NCBI GenBank assembly: GCA_017465905.1
Contig: JAFTVE010000026.1
Coordinates: forward strand, 1 to 64,000
Origin: Bacteroidaceae bacterium
GTDB lineage: Bacteria; Bacteroidota; Bacteroidia; Bacteroidales; Bacteroidaceae
Reading direction: 5' to 3'
DNA length: 64,000 bases
A program made the translations under genes and the position numbers. Below are positions 8,437-16,756 of this stretch, one piece after another (position 1 is the first letter of the stretch; every line of letters starts with the position of its first letter). The notes beneath the pieces are model-generated. The model saw only the letters and a list, made by a program, of their open reading frames with translations. It was not told the DNA's origin and searched no databases.

Positions 8437-11253
8437 TTACTCGAATATCACCTCGTCCAGCGTGTTGTCTTCTTCCTTGATGTTGGGTAGGTTGGTGAAG
8501 TTTTCCTCGTAGAACTGAGTGTACTCGTCGATGCTGTAGTACTTGAGCAGTAGCTCCATGTTCTCGTCAGAGATGATCAGGGCGCGTATGCCACTGAGCT
8601 TGGTTGCCATCACGGGGTCGGCATAGAGCGTATGCATATACTGGTATGCTTCATCGAAGCTTATCAGTCCCTTTACGTGGAGCATGCCGATGCCGCCCTG
8701 TTTGGTGATGCTGATGTCGAAATTGCGCACCATGAATTTGCCGAAGTTGTAGCGGGCTACCTCGAAGAGCAGCTGGTTCTCGTTCAGTGTACCCTCCTCG
8801 AAGGCCAGCACGAAGTTGTAGGGAGCCAGTCTCTCTGTGCTGAAGGGCTTGCGCAGGCTGTCGGCTACTATGGCCTCACTGCTTGTGGCCAAACGACGGC
8901 TCCATATACTGCCCAGGGTACCCGAGGTGAGCAGTCGGCCCTCCTGCATGCCTTGTGCGATGAGGCCGGCCAGTTCGCTGATTTCGTTCTGAGGATACTT
9001 ACTCACAATCTCCTTCAGTTGGTCGAGGAACGAGGATTGATTGCCTTGTTGGAGGTCGCTCATGGCGTTGAGGAACATGAACTTGGGTCGGTGAGTGCCG
9101 AGCGGGTACTTCTCACCCGACAGGGTGGCGTTGGCCTCTACCTCGCTATGGCGTCCGTCCATGTAGGCAATGTAGGTAGCAGCATAGAGCGAGTCTTCGA
9201 TGTGCTTGCCATGAATGGCGTTGATGGCATAGTCGGGGTCACTGATGGTGAGCGTGTAGTCGCTATAGGGGAACTCGGTGAGCAGTAGCTGGCGATAGCG
9301 CTCGGCATCGTCCCAGCGCTTCCAGCGCGAGTACATGAGATACATGTTGTAGTATAGCTCATCGGTGCGGTCAAAGTCGGGGAACTGCGTGTTGAGGCGG
9401 TTCAGTGTGCGTTCGGCAAGGCCAAAGTCCTCGAGCTTGTCCTTGTAGATGATGCCGGCATTGAAGAGCGCCTCCTGCAGGATGGAGTTCGACTCCGCCA
9501 TCTGCTCCTCGCTGAAGGGTATCTGTTGCAGATAGTACATGGGGTCGTGTGGGTCGGTCACGAGGCTATTGGGCAGGGCCACGGCCGTGCTGTCCGAAGC
9601 GATGGAGTCGGCACCCTCGGTAAACTCTTCGCCTTCCTCCTCGTCGTAGTTGACCCCTTCGTAGGTCTCGTCGGCCAGTACCGACTTGTTGGCGCGGCGC
9701 CAGTTGTCCTCCAGCTTGCGGCGTCCCCACTTCTGCTGGAAGTCCTTCTTACCCTGTGCCACGAGCTGCGTGTTGTAGAAGTACCAAGATTTGTCATTCG
9801 TGTTCATCGCTCCGGGCGTGTTCATCTGTGGCCCCTTGGCCTGTGCTGCGCCCAGTGCCTCCTCGCGTTGGGCCATCAGGGCAGCCTCCTCCTCAGCCTT
9901 CTTGGCCTCTTCCTCTTGGCGGATGACCTCGGCGATGATGTTCTCTATCACTTTGTTGAGCTCTGCTTCGGGCAATGAGGCAAGGTGCTGCAGGCTGTCC
10001 TGCAGGTCGATGGCCACGGTGTGCTCAACCAGTTCGTCGAGTATCGAGGATCGGAGGTTTACCATATCATAGTCCTTATGCTCCTTGTCCACCAGTCCTA
10101 TAGCCTCGCCATAGCAGCGCTGTGCATCCACATATTTGGCTTGATTCCAATAGATCTGTCCCAGCTGTAGCAACAGGATGCCCTTCTCTATGCCGTTGCG
10201 GGTGCTCAGCTTGGCACCCTCCTCATACTCCTTCACGGCATTCACCGTGTCGCGTTGTGCCAGGTAGATGTTTCCCATGGCGTAGTGCACCTGATCCAGG
10301 TAGTCCTTGTTGTTGGGGTCCTTGCCCATGCGTTTCAGCGTCTTCAGCATCTTGGGCGCATTGCTTCCGCTCACTGTCTCGGTCTGCTGTATGCGGGCGT
10401 TGAACTCCAACTCATAGGGCGGGTTCTGCTTGATGGCCTTGTCGAATGCTTCGTAGGCTTGCTGCTTGTTCCCCAGGTGCTTGTGTATCTGTCCCAGGAG
10501 GTAATACTCGCGTGTCTTTTGCTTCTTGGTGCGTCCCGGACGCTTCACCGCCTTTTCAAGGTAGGGCAATGCCTCGTCAAAGCGTTCCTGGCGTAGCAGG
10601 TGCGAGGCCATGATGGCATCGTACTCCTCGGCTAGCTGATAGGGTATGCTGTCGCGTCCCACCTGAGCGAGCAGATTGTCGGCCTCATAGTTCCACTCCA
10701 ACTCGGCGTAGCACTGCGCCATGCGCATGCGTGCCTCGGCCACAATCTTGGGATCCTCGCTGTAGAGACGGGTGATGTAGGAGAAGGTGCTGGCAGCTTC
10801 CAAAAACTCTCCCTTGTGGAACTGTGCCTTGCCCATGAGCATCCACGCATTATGAAGGAAGGGGTTATACTCCTTCTTGGCATACCATAGTTTGTCCTCT
10901 TCGGTAAGTGTGCGTCCCACCTTCTTCTTGGGTTTCTGCTTGATGGAGTGCAGCTTGATGGCCTTCTGCGACTTCTCTATCGCCTTGTCAAAGCTGCCAC
11001 CTCCTGTGCTGCGCGTACTCTCCTTGCTGACGGGGAAGAGCGGGATTATCTCCATGTAGTTGTCCTTATGTGATTTCTCCTGCGCCGATACACCCTCCTT
11101 GTAGGCCTCGTGTCCGTTGTGATAGACGTTGAAGCGGGTTACAAACGCCTGATAGAACCGCGATTGGGCCGTGTTCACCTTCGTGGAGCCGCATGACGAT
11201 AGCATGAACAGCACCAGCATCATTGCCAGCGTATGTGTATACCTCTTGTGCAT
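8437..11253 (-). CDS. porW: PorW/SprE-like TPR lipoprotein of type IX secretion
   Basis: A 938-residue outer-membrane-type lipoprotein with many tetratricopeptide repeats. SprE (Flavobacterium) and PorW (Porphyromonas) are required for type IX secretion and tether the core membrane complex. The lipobox LSSC places the lipidated Cys at residue 21 (MHKRYTHTLAMMLVLFMLSSC). The immediately following NTAQSRFYQAFVTRFNVYHNGHEAYKEG is the hallmark N-terminus of SprE/PorW. Residues ~90-430 contain TPR-like helices, ~440-500 a charged coiled coil rich in Glu/Lys, then another TPR block to ~750. I start at the ATG at 11253; the in-frame TTG at 11259 is less likely. Co-occurrence with porX supports the type IX role. 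PorW identity is by pattern, not alignment. Confidence 0.8.
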   Translation of the reverse strand: MHKRYTHTLAMMLVLFMLSSCGSTKVNTAQSRFYQAFVTRFNVYHNGHEAYKEGVSAQEKSHKDNYMEIIPLFPVSKESTRSTGGGSFDKAIEKSQKAIKLHSIKQKPKKKVGRTLTEEDKLWYAKKEYNPFLHNAWMLMGKAQFHKGEFLEAASTFSYITRLYSEDPKIVAEARMRMAQCYAELEWNYEADNLLAQVGRDSIPYQLAEEYDAIMASHLLRQERFDEALPYLEKAVKRPGRTKKQKTREYYLLGQIHKHLGNKQQAYEAFDKAIKQNPPYELEFNARIQQTETVSGSNAPKMLKTLKRMGKDPNNKDYLDQVHYAMGNIYLAQRDTVNAVKEYEEGAKLSTRNGIEKGILLLQLGQIYWNQAKYVDAQRCYGEAIGLVDKEHKDYDMVNLRSSILDELVEHTVAIDLQDSLQHLASLPEAELNKVIENIIAEVIRQEEEAKKAEEEAALMAQREEALGAAQAKGPQMNTPGAMNTNDKSWYFYNTQLVAQGKKDFQQKWGRRKLEDNWRRANKSVLADETYEGVNYDEEEGEEFTEGADSIASDSTAVALPNSLVTDPHDPMYYLQQIPFSEEQMAESNSILQEALFNAGIIYKDKLEDFGLAERTLNRLNTQFPDFDRTDELYYNMYLMYSRWKRWDDAERYRQLLLTEFPYSDYTLTISDPDYAINAIHGKHIEDSLYAATYIAYMDGRHSEVEANATLSGEKYPLGTHRPKFMFLNAMSDLQQGNQSSFLDQLKEIVSKYPQNEISELAGLIAQGMQEGRLLTSGTLGSIWSRRLATSSEAIVADSLRKPFSTERLAPYNFVLAFEEGTLNENQLLFEVARYNFGKFMVRNFDISITKQGGIGMLHVKGLISFDEAYQYMHTLYADPVMATKLSGIRALIISDENMELLLKYYSIDEYTQFYEENFTNLPNIKEEDNTLDEVIFE

Positions 11254-11314
11254 AATCAATTTAAAAACTGATTTTTGCCCGCTTTATTGTGGTAGCGTGG
11301 AGGATTCTTCCCGA

Positions 11315-11764
11315 TTATCGCCCCATGAGCATGAACAGTTCGTCCTTCAGCGCATCGGGCAAGGCCACCTCGCGCAGCTCAAGGCTCTTGAGCCAGTCGT
11401 CAATCTCTTTGGGATCCATTGTGTAGAGCACTTCGCGGAACTCCTCCACAGCCTTGTCATCATATTCGTCCGATGCCGTGCCGCGATAGGCATCCAGCTC
11501 CTCATCGTCGAAATACTCGATGTCGGTGCGCAAGGCCCGCTTTATCTTGCCCTTTTCGCACACCTCATGCTCGCCGCAGCATTCGTCATCATCATCGTCG
11601 TCGGTGGCCGCTTCAGGCTCGGGCGACACGGTGGTCACTACCTCTCCCGCTTCTGCTGTAGGGGGTATGGCGGCATCGCCATTCTTCTTCCTAAAGATTT
11701 GTCCTACCAGTGACAGCCCCACAAGGGCTGCCAGGAAAATTGCACTGTATATTGCTATGCTCAT
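11315..11764 (-). CDS. small membrane-anchored acidic protein, function unknown
   Basis: 149 residues: an N-terminal membrane segment (about 2-23), a short basic stretch RKKN, an Asp-run (TDDDDDDECCGEHEVCEKGK) with three close Cys residues that could bind a metal, and an acidic helical C-terminus (YFDDEELDAYRG...FREVLYTMDPKEIDDWLKSLELR). I recall similar small proteins next to aroA in other Bacteroidales, but no tested function. It is 61 bp from the porW-like gene and 27 bp from aroA, same strand, so probably co-transcribed. Do not read a catalytic role into the Cys cluster without alignment. Confidence 0.75.
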   Translation of the reverse strand: MSIAIYSAIFLAALVGLSLVGQIFRKKNGDAAIPPTAEAGEVVTTVSPEPEAATDDDDDDECCGEHEVCEKGKIKRALRTDIEYFDDEELDAYRGTASDEYDDKAVEEFREVLYTMDPKEIDDWLKSLELREVALPDALKDELFMLMGR

Positions 11765-11791
11765 GTTGGTTGATAGTTTATGGTTGATAGT

Positions 11792-13078
11792 TTATGGGTT
11801 ATGGTTGAGGGTTGAGAGAACATCCGGATGGCAACTCCTAACTCCTAATTCACATAAGTCTTCCCAGAATCCCGGGTACGACTTGGATACCACCTCGGGG
11901 TTCTCTATCGTCAGCCCCTCGTGGCACAGGGCTGCCGGAGCAAAGGCCATGGCCATGCGGTGGTCATCATAGGTCGCTATCGTGGGTGACGCTGAAGGTT
12001 CGGTACGCTCCCCATCCCACACGAGTCGCTTGTCGCCTTCGGCGCGGAGCACGTAGCCCAGCTTGCGCAGCTCGGTGATGAGAGCAGCCACGCGGTCGGT
12101 CTCCTTGATGCGCAGGCTGTGTATGCCCTCGAACGTGAAGGGCACGCCCAGCAGGCAGCAGGTCACGGCCAATGTCTGCGCTATGTCGGGGCAATGGGTG
12201 AAGTCCATCTTCAATTCTGAATTCTGAGTTCTCAATTCTGAATTGACCAATCTTGCCCCCCCCTCTATATACTCCGTCGTCACGCCCAGTGGCTCAAACA
12301 TCTCTGCCACCACACGGTCGCCCTGCTTGCTGTTGGCAGTGAGTCCGTTTAGCTGTATCTTCACCTCGTGTCCGCAGTGTGCCGCTATGGCTGCCAGCTC
12401 GTACCAATACGATGCGCTGCTCCAGTCGCCCTCCACGGTGAGGGGGCGGTCCTCATAGCCTCCCGGTGCAATGCGTATCGTCTGTCCATCGCACCACTCG
12501 GCCGTAGCGCCATAGTGACGCATCAGGTCCAGCGTCAGTTCTATATAGGTGCGCGAGGCTATGGCTCCCTTGAGGTGCAGCGTCAGCCCCTCGGCAAGGC
12601 ACGGCCCTATCATCAGCAGGGCCGAGATGTATTGCGAGCTGACGCTCGCCTCTATCTCCACCTCTCCGCCCCAGAGGCTCTTTTCCTTGATGCGCAGTGG
12701 AGGGTATCCCTCGTTGTTCACATAGCTGATGTCGGCTCCCAATGTGCGCAGTGCCTCCACAAGTATCCCTATGGGGCGCTGTTGCATCCGCTTGCTTCCT
12801 GTCAGCACCGTCTCGCCTGATGTAATGGCCAGATAAGCCGTGAGGAAGCGCATGGCAGTGCCTGTGGCACCGATGTCGATGATCGCAGCCCCAGCCCGCT
12901 TGTCGGCAATGCCCTGTTGCATGTGTTCCGTATCGTCGCACACGGCAAGGCGCTCTATGGTGTAGTGCTGCTCAGGACACAGTGCCTGAATCAGCAATGC
13001 ACGGTTGCTGATGCTCTTTGAGGTCGGAGGCGTCACGTCCGCCACCAGCTTTTTTTGTTCTTTCAATGTCGATTGCAT
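11792..13078 (-). CDS. aroA: 3-phosphoshikimate 1-carboxyvinyltransferase (EPSP synthase) with short in-frame repeat insertion
   Basis: Sixth step of the shikimate pathway: transfers enolpyruvate from PEP to shikimate-3-phosphate. 428 residues. Visible family motifs include the N-terminal K..SKSISNRALLIQALC, the ATGTAMRFLTAYLAI loop, RPIGILVEALRTLGADISY, SSQYISALLMIGP, and near the end SLRIKETDRVAALITELRKLG and YDDHRMAMAFAPAAL. Residues ~279-289 (VNSELRTQNSEL) come from an AATTCTGAATTCTGAG-type microrepeat at 12213-12245 and are not part of the fold. The C-terminus (…SCHPDVLSTLNHNP) also runs into repeat-like sequence containing CATCCGGATG. A TAATTTTG box at 13102-13109 (minus) is a candidate -7 element. 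Likely head of the leftward operon. Confidence 0.95.
   Translation of the reverse strand: MQSTLKEQKKLVADVTPPTSKSISNRALLIQALCPEQHYTIERLAVCDDTEHMQQGIADKRAGAAIIDIGATGTAMRFLTAYLAITSGETVLTGSKRMQQRPIGILVEALRTLGADISYVNNEGYPPLRIKEKSLWGGEVEIEASVSSQYISALLMIGPCLAEGLTLHLKGAIASRTYIELTLDLMRHYGATAEWCDGQTIRIAPGGYEDRPLTVEGDWSSASYWYELAAIAAHCGHEVKIQLNGLTANSKQGDRVVAEMFEPLGVTTEYIEGGARLVNSELRTQNSELKMDFTHCPDIAQTLAVTCCLLGVPFTFEGIHSLRIKETDRVAALITELRKLGYVLRAEGDKRLVWDGERTEPSASPTIATYDDHRMAMAFAPAALCHEGLTIENPEVVSKSYPGFWEDLCELGVRSCHPDVLSTLNHNP
12213..12245. repeat. AATTCTGAATTC-type microrepeat embedded in aroA
   Basis: Three imperfect tandem copies of AATTCTGA(A/G)TTCT lie in frame within aroA and encode VNSELRTQNSEL. 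The same sequence class is seen at 18758-18795, 21796-21826 and 48450-48486. Confidence 0.7.
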
Positions 13079-13180
13079 CTGTTTTGCTCCTCTATTTTCG
13101 ACAAAATTAGCAATTTTATGCTCAAAATGCGAAAAAAAACCTCAAAAAGTTGCGTAGGTAAATAAAATGTCCTACTTTTG
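13050..13180 (+). promoter_or_regulatory. promoter of tRNA-Pro
   Basis: TTG at 13150-13152 and TACTTTTG at 13173-13180 with a 20-base spacer match the Bacteroidetes consensus, 16 bases ahead of the tRNA 5' end. The called span includes the divergent aroA upstream bases. Confidence 0.75.
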
Positions 13181-13196
13181 CACCGCAATTGAGCAG

Positions 13197-13271
13197 CGGG
13201 GTGTAGCTCAGCCCGGTTAGAGTACGCGTCTGGGGGGCGTGTGGTCGCTGGTTCGAATCCAGTCACCCCGA
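13197..13271 (+). tRNA. tRNA-Pro (anticodon GGG)
   Basis: Full cloverleaf: acceptor CGGGGTG (13197-13203) with CACCCCG (13264-13270), D arm GCTC/GAGT, anticodon arm CGCGT-CTGGGGG-GCGTG giving anticodon GGG, and T arm GCTGG-TTCGAAT-CCAGT. Discriminator A at 13271; CCA is not encoded. The T-loop/acceptor end is a typical integrase target, and a tyrosine recombinase gene follows directly. Confidence 0.97.
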
Positions 13272-13279
13272 CTGAGAAG

Positions 13280-13320
13280 AAGCATTGATAATCATAAGAT
13301 TGTCGATGCTTTTTCCTTTT
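13280..13320 (+). terminator. tRNA-Pro terminator
   Basis: AAGCATTGATAAT (13280-13292) pairs with ATTGTCGATGCTT (13299-13311), two G-U pairs, six-base loop, followed by TTTCCTTTT. Confidence 0.85.
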
Positions 13321-13355
13321 TGTGCATGCCATCAGAAATGCACGGTTGACGTGCT

Positions 13356-13388
13356 GGTTTACTCGAAAAGTAAACCGTGAAGTAAACC
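13356..13388. promoter_or_regulatory. GGTTTACT inverted/direct repeats before the integrase (possible recombinase arm or core sites)
   Basis: GGTTTACT (13356-13363) and AGTAAACC (13369-13376) are perfect inverted repeats around CGAAA, and a third AGTAAACC follows at 13381-13388. They lie between the tRNA terminator and the integrase start, where tyrosine recombinases often bind their own arm sites. The role is inferred from position only. Confidence 0.45.
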
Positions 13389-13396
13389 AAAAAACG

Positions 13397-14587
13397 ATGA
13401 ATGCGTCAATTTCTGTGGTGTGCTACAAGAGCAAAACACTAGCAAACGGTGAATTTCCATTAATGCTGAGAGTTGCTAAAGATGGAAAGCGAACAATGAA
13501 AAGTTTGGGTGTCTCAGTCAATCCTATTCATTGGGATTTTGACAGGAACGAACCAAAACCTACGTGTCCGAACAAAGAACTTATCAACAAAATCATCTTG
13601 AAGACTCGATTGGAGTTTCAAGAGAAGTTGTTGGAGAAGAAAGCTAACGAAGAGGAGTTCACTGCGTCCTCGCTCATCCATGAGAAGAAAGAAGAAATCA
13701 AGGCTCAGACTGTAGAGGAGTTTTACTTATCTCTCATTGCGGAATTAAAGGAGAAGGGGCAGGTAGGTACGAGTTATGCTTACTTGAACTCTTACCGTAT
13801 GCTCAAAAACTTCAACAAGGGCAAGAAGCTCAACTACACATTCAGTCACATCAATGTGAGTTTTTGCAGGAAGTACGAAGAGTGGTTACGTGCCCGAGGC
13901 AACAAAGACACTTCGATTAGCTATCAGTTCAGAACATTGAGAGCTGCTTTTAACCGTGCGATTGAGGCTAAGGTGGTGAGTAGAGATAAGAATCCGTTCA
14001 CGGAATACAAGTTAAGCCACCTCAACACGAAGACGATGAAACGTGCTTTATCCAAGAAGGATATTTTGAAAATCATGCAGGCCGATTGTTCGGGATGTAA
14101 GCCCATCGGTCAACTTGCGCAAGACTTGTTTGCATTCTCTTATCTGTGTGGTGGAATTTCTTTTGTTGATATAGCTAATCTCACTCCGAGGAATATTATA
14201 GATAATCGGTTGATATATCAGAGGCAGAAGACCCACGGAGGAATCAACTTGCAACTATCACCAGAGGCCAAGATACTTATTGCTAAATATGCCGACTATC
14301 AGCGAGGAGCAGATTATTTGTTCCCGATACTTCACTACAAGCGTCACATCACCCCGATGCAGAAGACGAATCGTGTGCATAAGGTGTGCCATGAAGTAAA
14401 CCGAGAACTCCGAGCACTCGGAAAAGAGCTACGCATATCAGCGGATGTGACTACATATGTGGCCAGGCACTCGTTTGCTACAGTGTTGAAGAAGTCTGGT
14501 GTGAACATCGGAATCATATCGCAAGCATTGGGACACCAAGACATAAAGACCACTCAGATATATCTAAGTAAGTTTGATAATGAGTAA
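13397..14587 (+). CDS. tyrosine recombinase/integrase (Bacteroidetes type), lone
   Basis: 396 residues from the ATG at 13397; an in-frame ATG at 13322 would start inside the tRNA terminator and the GGTTTACT repeats. An Arm/SAM-like N-terminal DNA-binding part precedes the catalytic part: FAFSYLCGGISFVDIANL, a Lys-containing beta turn YQRQKTHGG, the ARHSFATVL box and ALGHQDIKTTQIYLSKF with the nucleophile Tyr389. The usual first catalytic Arg (…RG(M/I)xF.D..) is Gly here; several Bacteroides integrases such as IntDOT also lack it. It follows a tRNA-Pro gene but no excisionase, mobilization or cargo genes are visible downstream, so it is probably a remnant or a very small integrated element. 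Confidence 0.9.
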   Translation: MNASISVVCYKSKTLANGEFPLMLRVAKDGKRTMKSLGVSVNPIHWDFDRNEPKPTCPNKELINKIILKTRLEFQEKLLEKKANEEEFTASSLIHEKKEEIKAQTVEEFYLSLIAELKEKGQVGTSYAYLNSYRMLKNFNKGKKLNYTFSHINVSFCRKYEEWLRARGNKDTSISYQFRTLRAAFNRAIEAKVVSRDKNPFTEYKLSHLNTKTMKRALSKKDILKIMQADCSGCKPIGQLAQDLFAFSYLCGGISFVDIANLTPRNIIDNRLIYQRQKTHGGINLQLSPEAKILIAKYADYQRGADYLFPILHYKRHITPMQKTNRVHKVCHEVNRELRALGKELRISADVTTYVARHSFATVLKKSGVNIGIISQALGHQDIKTTQIYLSKFDNE

Positions 14588-14644
14588 ATCAGTGTAAAGG
14601 AGTATATGTTTTTCTTCATTTTCTAAATAATTTTGCAGAAATTT

Positions 14645-14673
14645 TTGTTTTAGTGTTAGATTGCGTAATTTTG
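14645..14673 (+). promoter_or_regulatory. promoter of the small secreted protein gene at 14708
   Basis: TTG (14645-14647) and TAATTTTG (14666-14673), 18-base spacer, 34 bases before the start codon. Confidence 0.65.
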
Positions 14674-14707
14674 CAGTGATAGTTGTGTACAGCAAGCACG
14701 TGAGCAT

Positions 14708-15118
14708 ATGAAGAAACTGATAGGACTCATCTTTACCTTACTGGTGTGTGGCCTGGTAGCCCCACATCGGGTGGCAGACGGCGGGGCAGAGTGCTCCGTG
14801 AGCGAGATGACATGTGCAGTGGCTGCGGCAGTCGACAGCTCTACGGCTCACCATGCCCTGGCAGCTTCCGAGGATGACAGCCTGGCACTGCAGCGTCTGC
14901 TCGATGTGGTGGCCGTCATCGTGCCCAGTGCAGATATGGCTGCTGGCAAGACCTCGGCGAAGAACGACTGCGGCAAATGGTGCAGGGAGTGTGGCGGCAG
15001 GCTACACAAGCATGCTGGACGAGCCTCAGAGGAGGCTGCGCTGTGCTGCTCGGGCGTGGCGGCTTTTGCCAGAGCCATTGACCACTATGTGTATGCCTTC
15101 AGGCATATCATCATTTAG
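14708..15118 (+). CDS. small secreted protein, function unknown
   Basis: 136 residues not matching a family I recognise. There is a signal peptide-like start (MKKLIGLIFTLLVCGLVAPH), then an Ala/Ser-rich body with seven Cys residues, including NDCGKWCRECGG and ALCCSG, which suggests disulfides or metal binding. A well-formed promoter 34 bp upstream supports a real gene. It lies 180 bp ahead of the antiporter gene. A similar-sized secreted ORF precedes the Na/Pi transporter at 61191. Coding status is moderately supported. Confidence 0.55.
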   Translation: MKKLIGLIFTLLVCGLVAPHRVADGGAECSVSEMTCAVAAAVDSSTAHHALAASEDDSLALQRLLDVVAVIVPSADMAAGKTSAKNDCGKWCRECGGRLHKHAGRASEEAALCCSGVAAFARAIDHYVYAFRHIII

Positions 15119-15299
15119 CATACGTATCGTAGTATCGTGAGTGCATGCACCCTTGGCGAATGTGCTCGTATGCGGCGCTGAGGCACCTGTAGGTGGCTCG
15201 GGGCTGCGGTTTATCATATATTTCCTTATTCATCGGGGCCTCCTCTGCGCGGCATAGGGGTGCCGTATGCTAACATAAAAAAAGTGGTATTAGATTCTT

Positions 15300-16634
15300 A
15301 TGATACTGACAATGATAATCCTGTTTGCTCTGGGGTATATGTGCATTGCGCTGGAGCATAGAATAAAGATTGACAAGTCGGCCACGGCGCTGGCCATGTT
15401 TGCCGTGATATGGTCGGTATATGCACTGGCATCGGGCGATGCCGACACGGGCAGCAAGCTGCTGGAGCACCTGGGCAGCACCTGCGAGACACTCGTATTC
15501 CTCATCGGTGCCATGACCATCGTGGACCTGATAGACCGGAATGGAGGATTCAGCATCATCACCGACCACATCACCTCGCGTAACAAGATTACGCTGCTGT
15601 GGACGCTGGCCTTCATCACCTTCTTCATGTCGGCCGTGCTGGACAATATGACTACTACCATCATCATGATCATGATGCTGCGCAAGCTGGTGCCAACATT
15701 GCGCGACCGATGGATATACGCGGGCATCATCATCATTGCGGCCAATACGGGTGGTGCGTGGTCGCCCATAGGCGATGTCACCACCATCATGCTGTGGATG
15801 CGCGGCAACGTGACAGCCGGCAGCCTCATCCTCTACCTCATGGTGCCGTGCCTGGTGTCGATGGTGATACCCGTGGCGATGGTCATGAAGAAGCTGCGTG
15901 GAGGTACACTGATGCTGCCGCAAGTGGAGGCGGCCACGCCACTGCCCCGTGGCGTGGGGAAGCGGTTTAGCCGAGGCGTGCTGTGCCTGGGCGTGGCAGG
16001 ACTGCTGTTCGTGCCCGTGTTCAAGAGCCTCACAGGACTACCGCCCTATGTGGGTATGATGCTCTCGCTCGGCGTGGTATGGATAGTCACGGAGTGGATA
16101 TATGGGCACAGGAAACTGAACATAAGTGAAGACTCGAAGCATCGTGTGTCGCAGATAGTGAAGAATATCGACATGCCCACCATCCTGTTCTTCCTCGGCA
16201 TACTGATGTCGGTGGCTGGGCTGCAGACGGCCGGCATACTGAGCGATACGGCCAACTTTCTCGACAGGAGCATCCACGAGGTATTTACCATCACCTCAAT
16301 CATCGGAGTGCTCTCCTCGGTCATCGACAATGTGCCGCTGGTGGCTGCCTGCATAGGCATGTACCCCATGCCCGACGTGGCGGCTATCGCTGCCAGTGCC
16401 GACCCGGCCTATGCGCAGCTGTTTGCGCCCGACGGACTGTTCTGGCTGCTTCTCTCCTACTGTGCCGGTGTGGGTGGCAGCATCCTCATCATAGGCTCGG
16501 CGGCAGGCGTGGTGGCCATGGGGCTTGAGCGAATAGATTTTGCATGGTATCTGAAGAATATCTCCCTGATGGCCTTCGTGGGCTACGTGGCAGGTATAGT
16601 GGTCATATTCATGGAGTCGATACTATTTATGTAA
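15300..16634 (+). CDS. nhaD: NhaD-type Na+/H+ antiporter
   Basis: 444-residue polytopic inner-membrane protein of the ion-transporter superfamily, expected to expel Na+ (or Li+) in exchange for protons. Supporting segments are the N-terminal EHRIKIDKSATALAMFAVIW, DLIDRNGGFSIITDHITSRNK, AVLDNMTTTIIMIMMLRKLV, IIAANTGGAWSPIGDVTTIMLW (the broken-helix N-T-G-G-A-x-S-P-x-G-D motif of NhaD) and SSVIDNVPLVAACIGMY near the C-terminal half. At least ten hydrophobic segments are evident. The 180-base leader has small hairpins but no riboswitch that I recognise. It is followed by a promoter for the next gene, so it is transcribed alone or with 14708. Confidence 0.88.
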   Translation: MILTMIILFALGYMCIALEHRIKIDKSATALAMFAVIWSVYALASGDADTGSKLLEHLGSTCETLVFLIGAMTIVDLIDRNGGFSIITDHITSRNKITLLWTLAFITFFMSAVLDNMTTTIIMIMMLRKLVPTLRDRWIYAGIIIIAANTGGAWSPIGDVTTIMLWMRGNVTAGSLILYLMVPCLVSMVIPVAMVMKKLRGGTLMLPQVEAATPLPRGVGKRFSRGVLCLGVAGLLFVPVFKSLTGLPPYVGMMLSLGVVWIVTEWIYGHRKLNISEDSKHRVSQIVKNIDMPTILFFLGILMSVAGLQTAGILSDTANFLDRSIHEVFTITSIIGVLSSVIDNVPLVAACIGMYPMPDVAAIAASADPAYAQLFAPDGLFWLLLSYCAGVGGSILIIGSAAGVVAMGLERIDFAWYLKNISLMAFVGYVAGIVVIFMESILFM

Positions 16635-16681
16635 GGAATAGTATTTGAGAGATTGCACAAAGATTCGAATATTTTGGTCTT

Positions 16682-16710
16682 TTGCAATCAGTGGATACAA
16701 GTTAATTTTG
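16682..16710 (+). promoter_or_regulatory. promoter of the activase gene
   Basis: TTG (16682-16684) and TAATTTTG (16703-16710), 18-base spacer, ~46 bases before the start codon. Confidence 0.65.
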
Positions 16711-16756
16711 CGGTGTAATTTGGGGCACTATGTGTTGTGCCCATAGAGTATGATTG

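Noticed and set aside
13271-14707. Integrated genomic island at tRNA-Pro
   Set aside because: Only the integrase is recognisable, and no copy of the tRNA 3' end marks a right boundary in the window.
15119-15299. Na+ riboswitch upstream of the NhaD gene
   Set aside because: Only short unconnected hairpins were found; I could not match the conserved core of a known sodium riboswitch.
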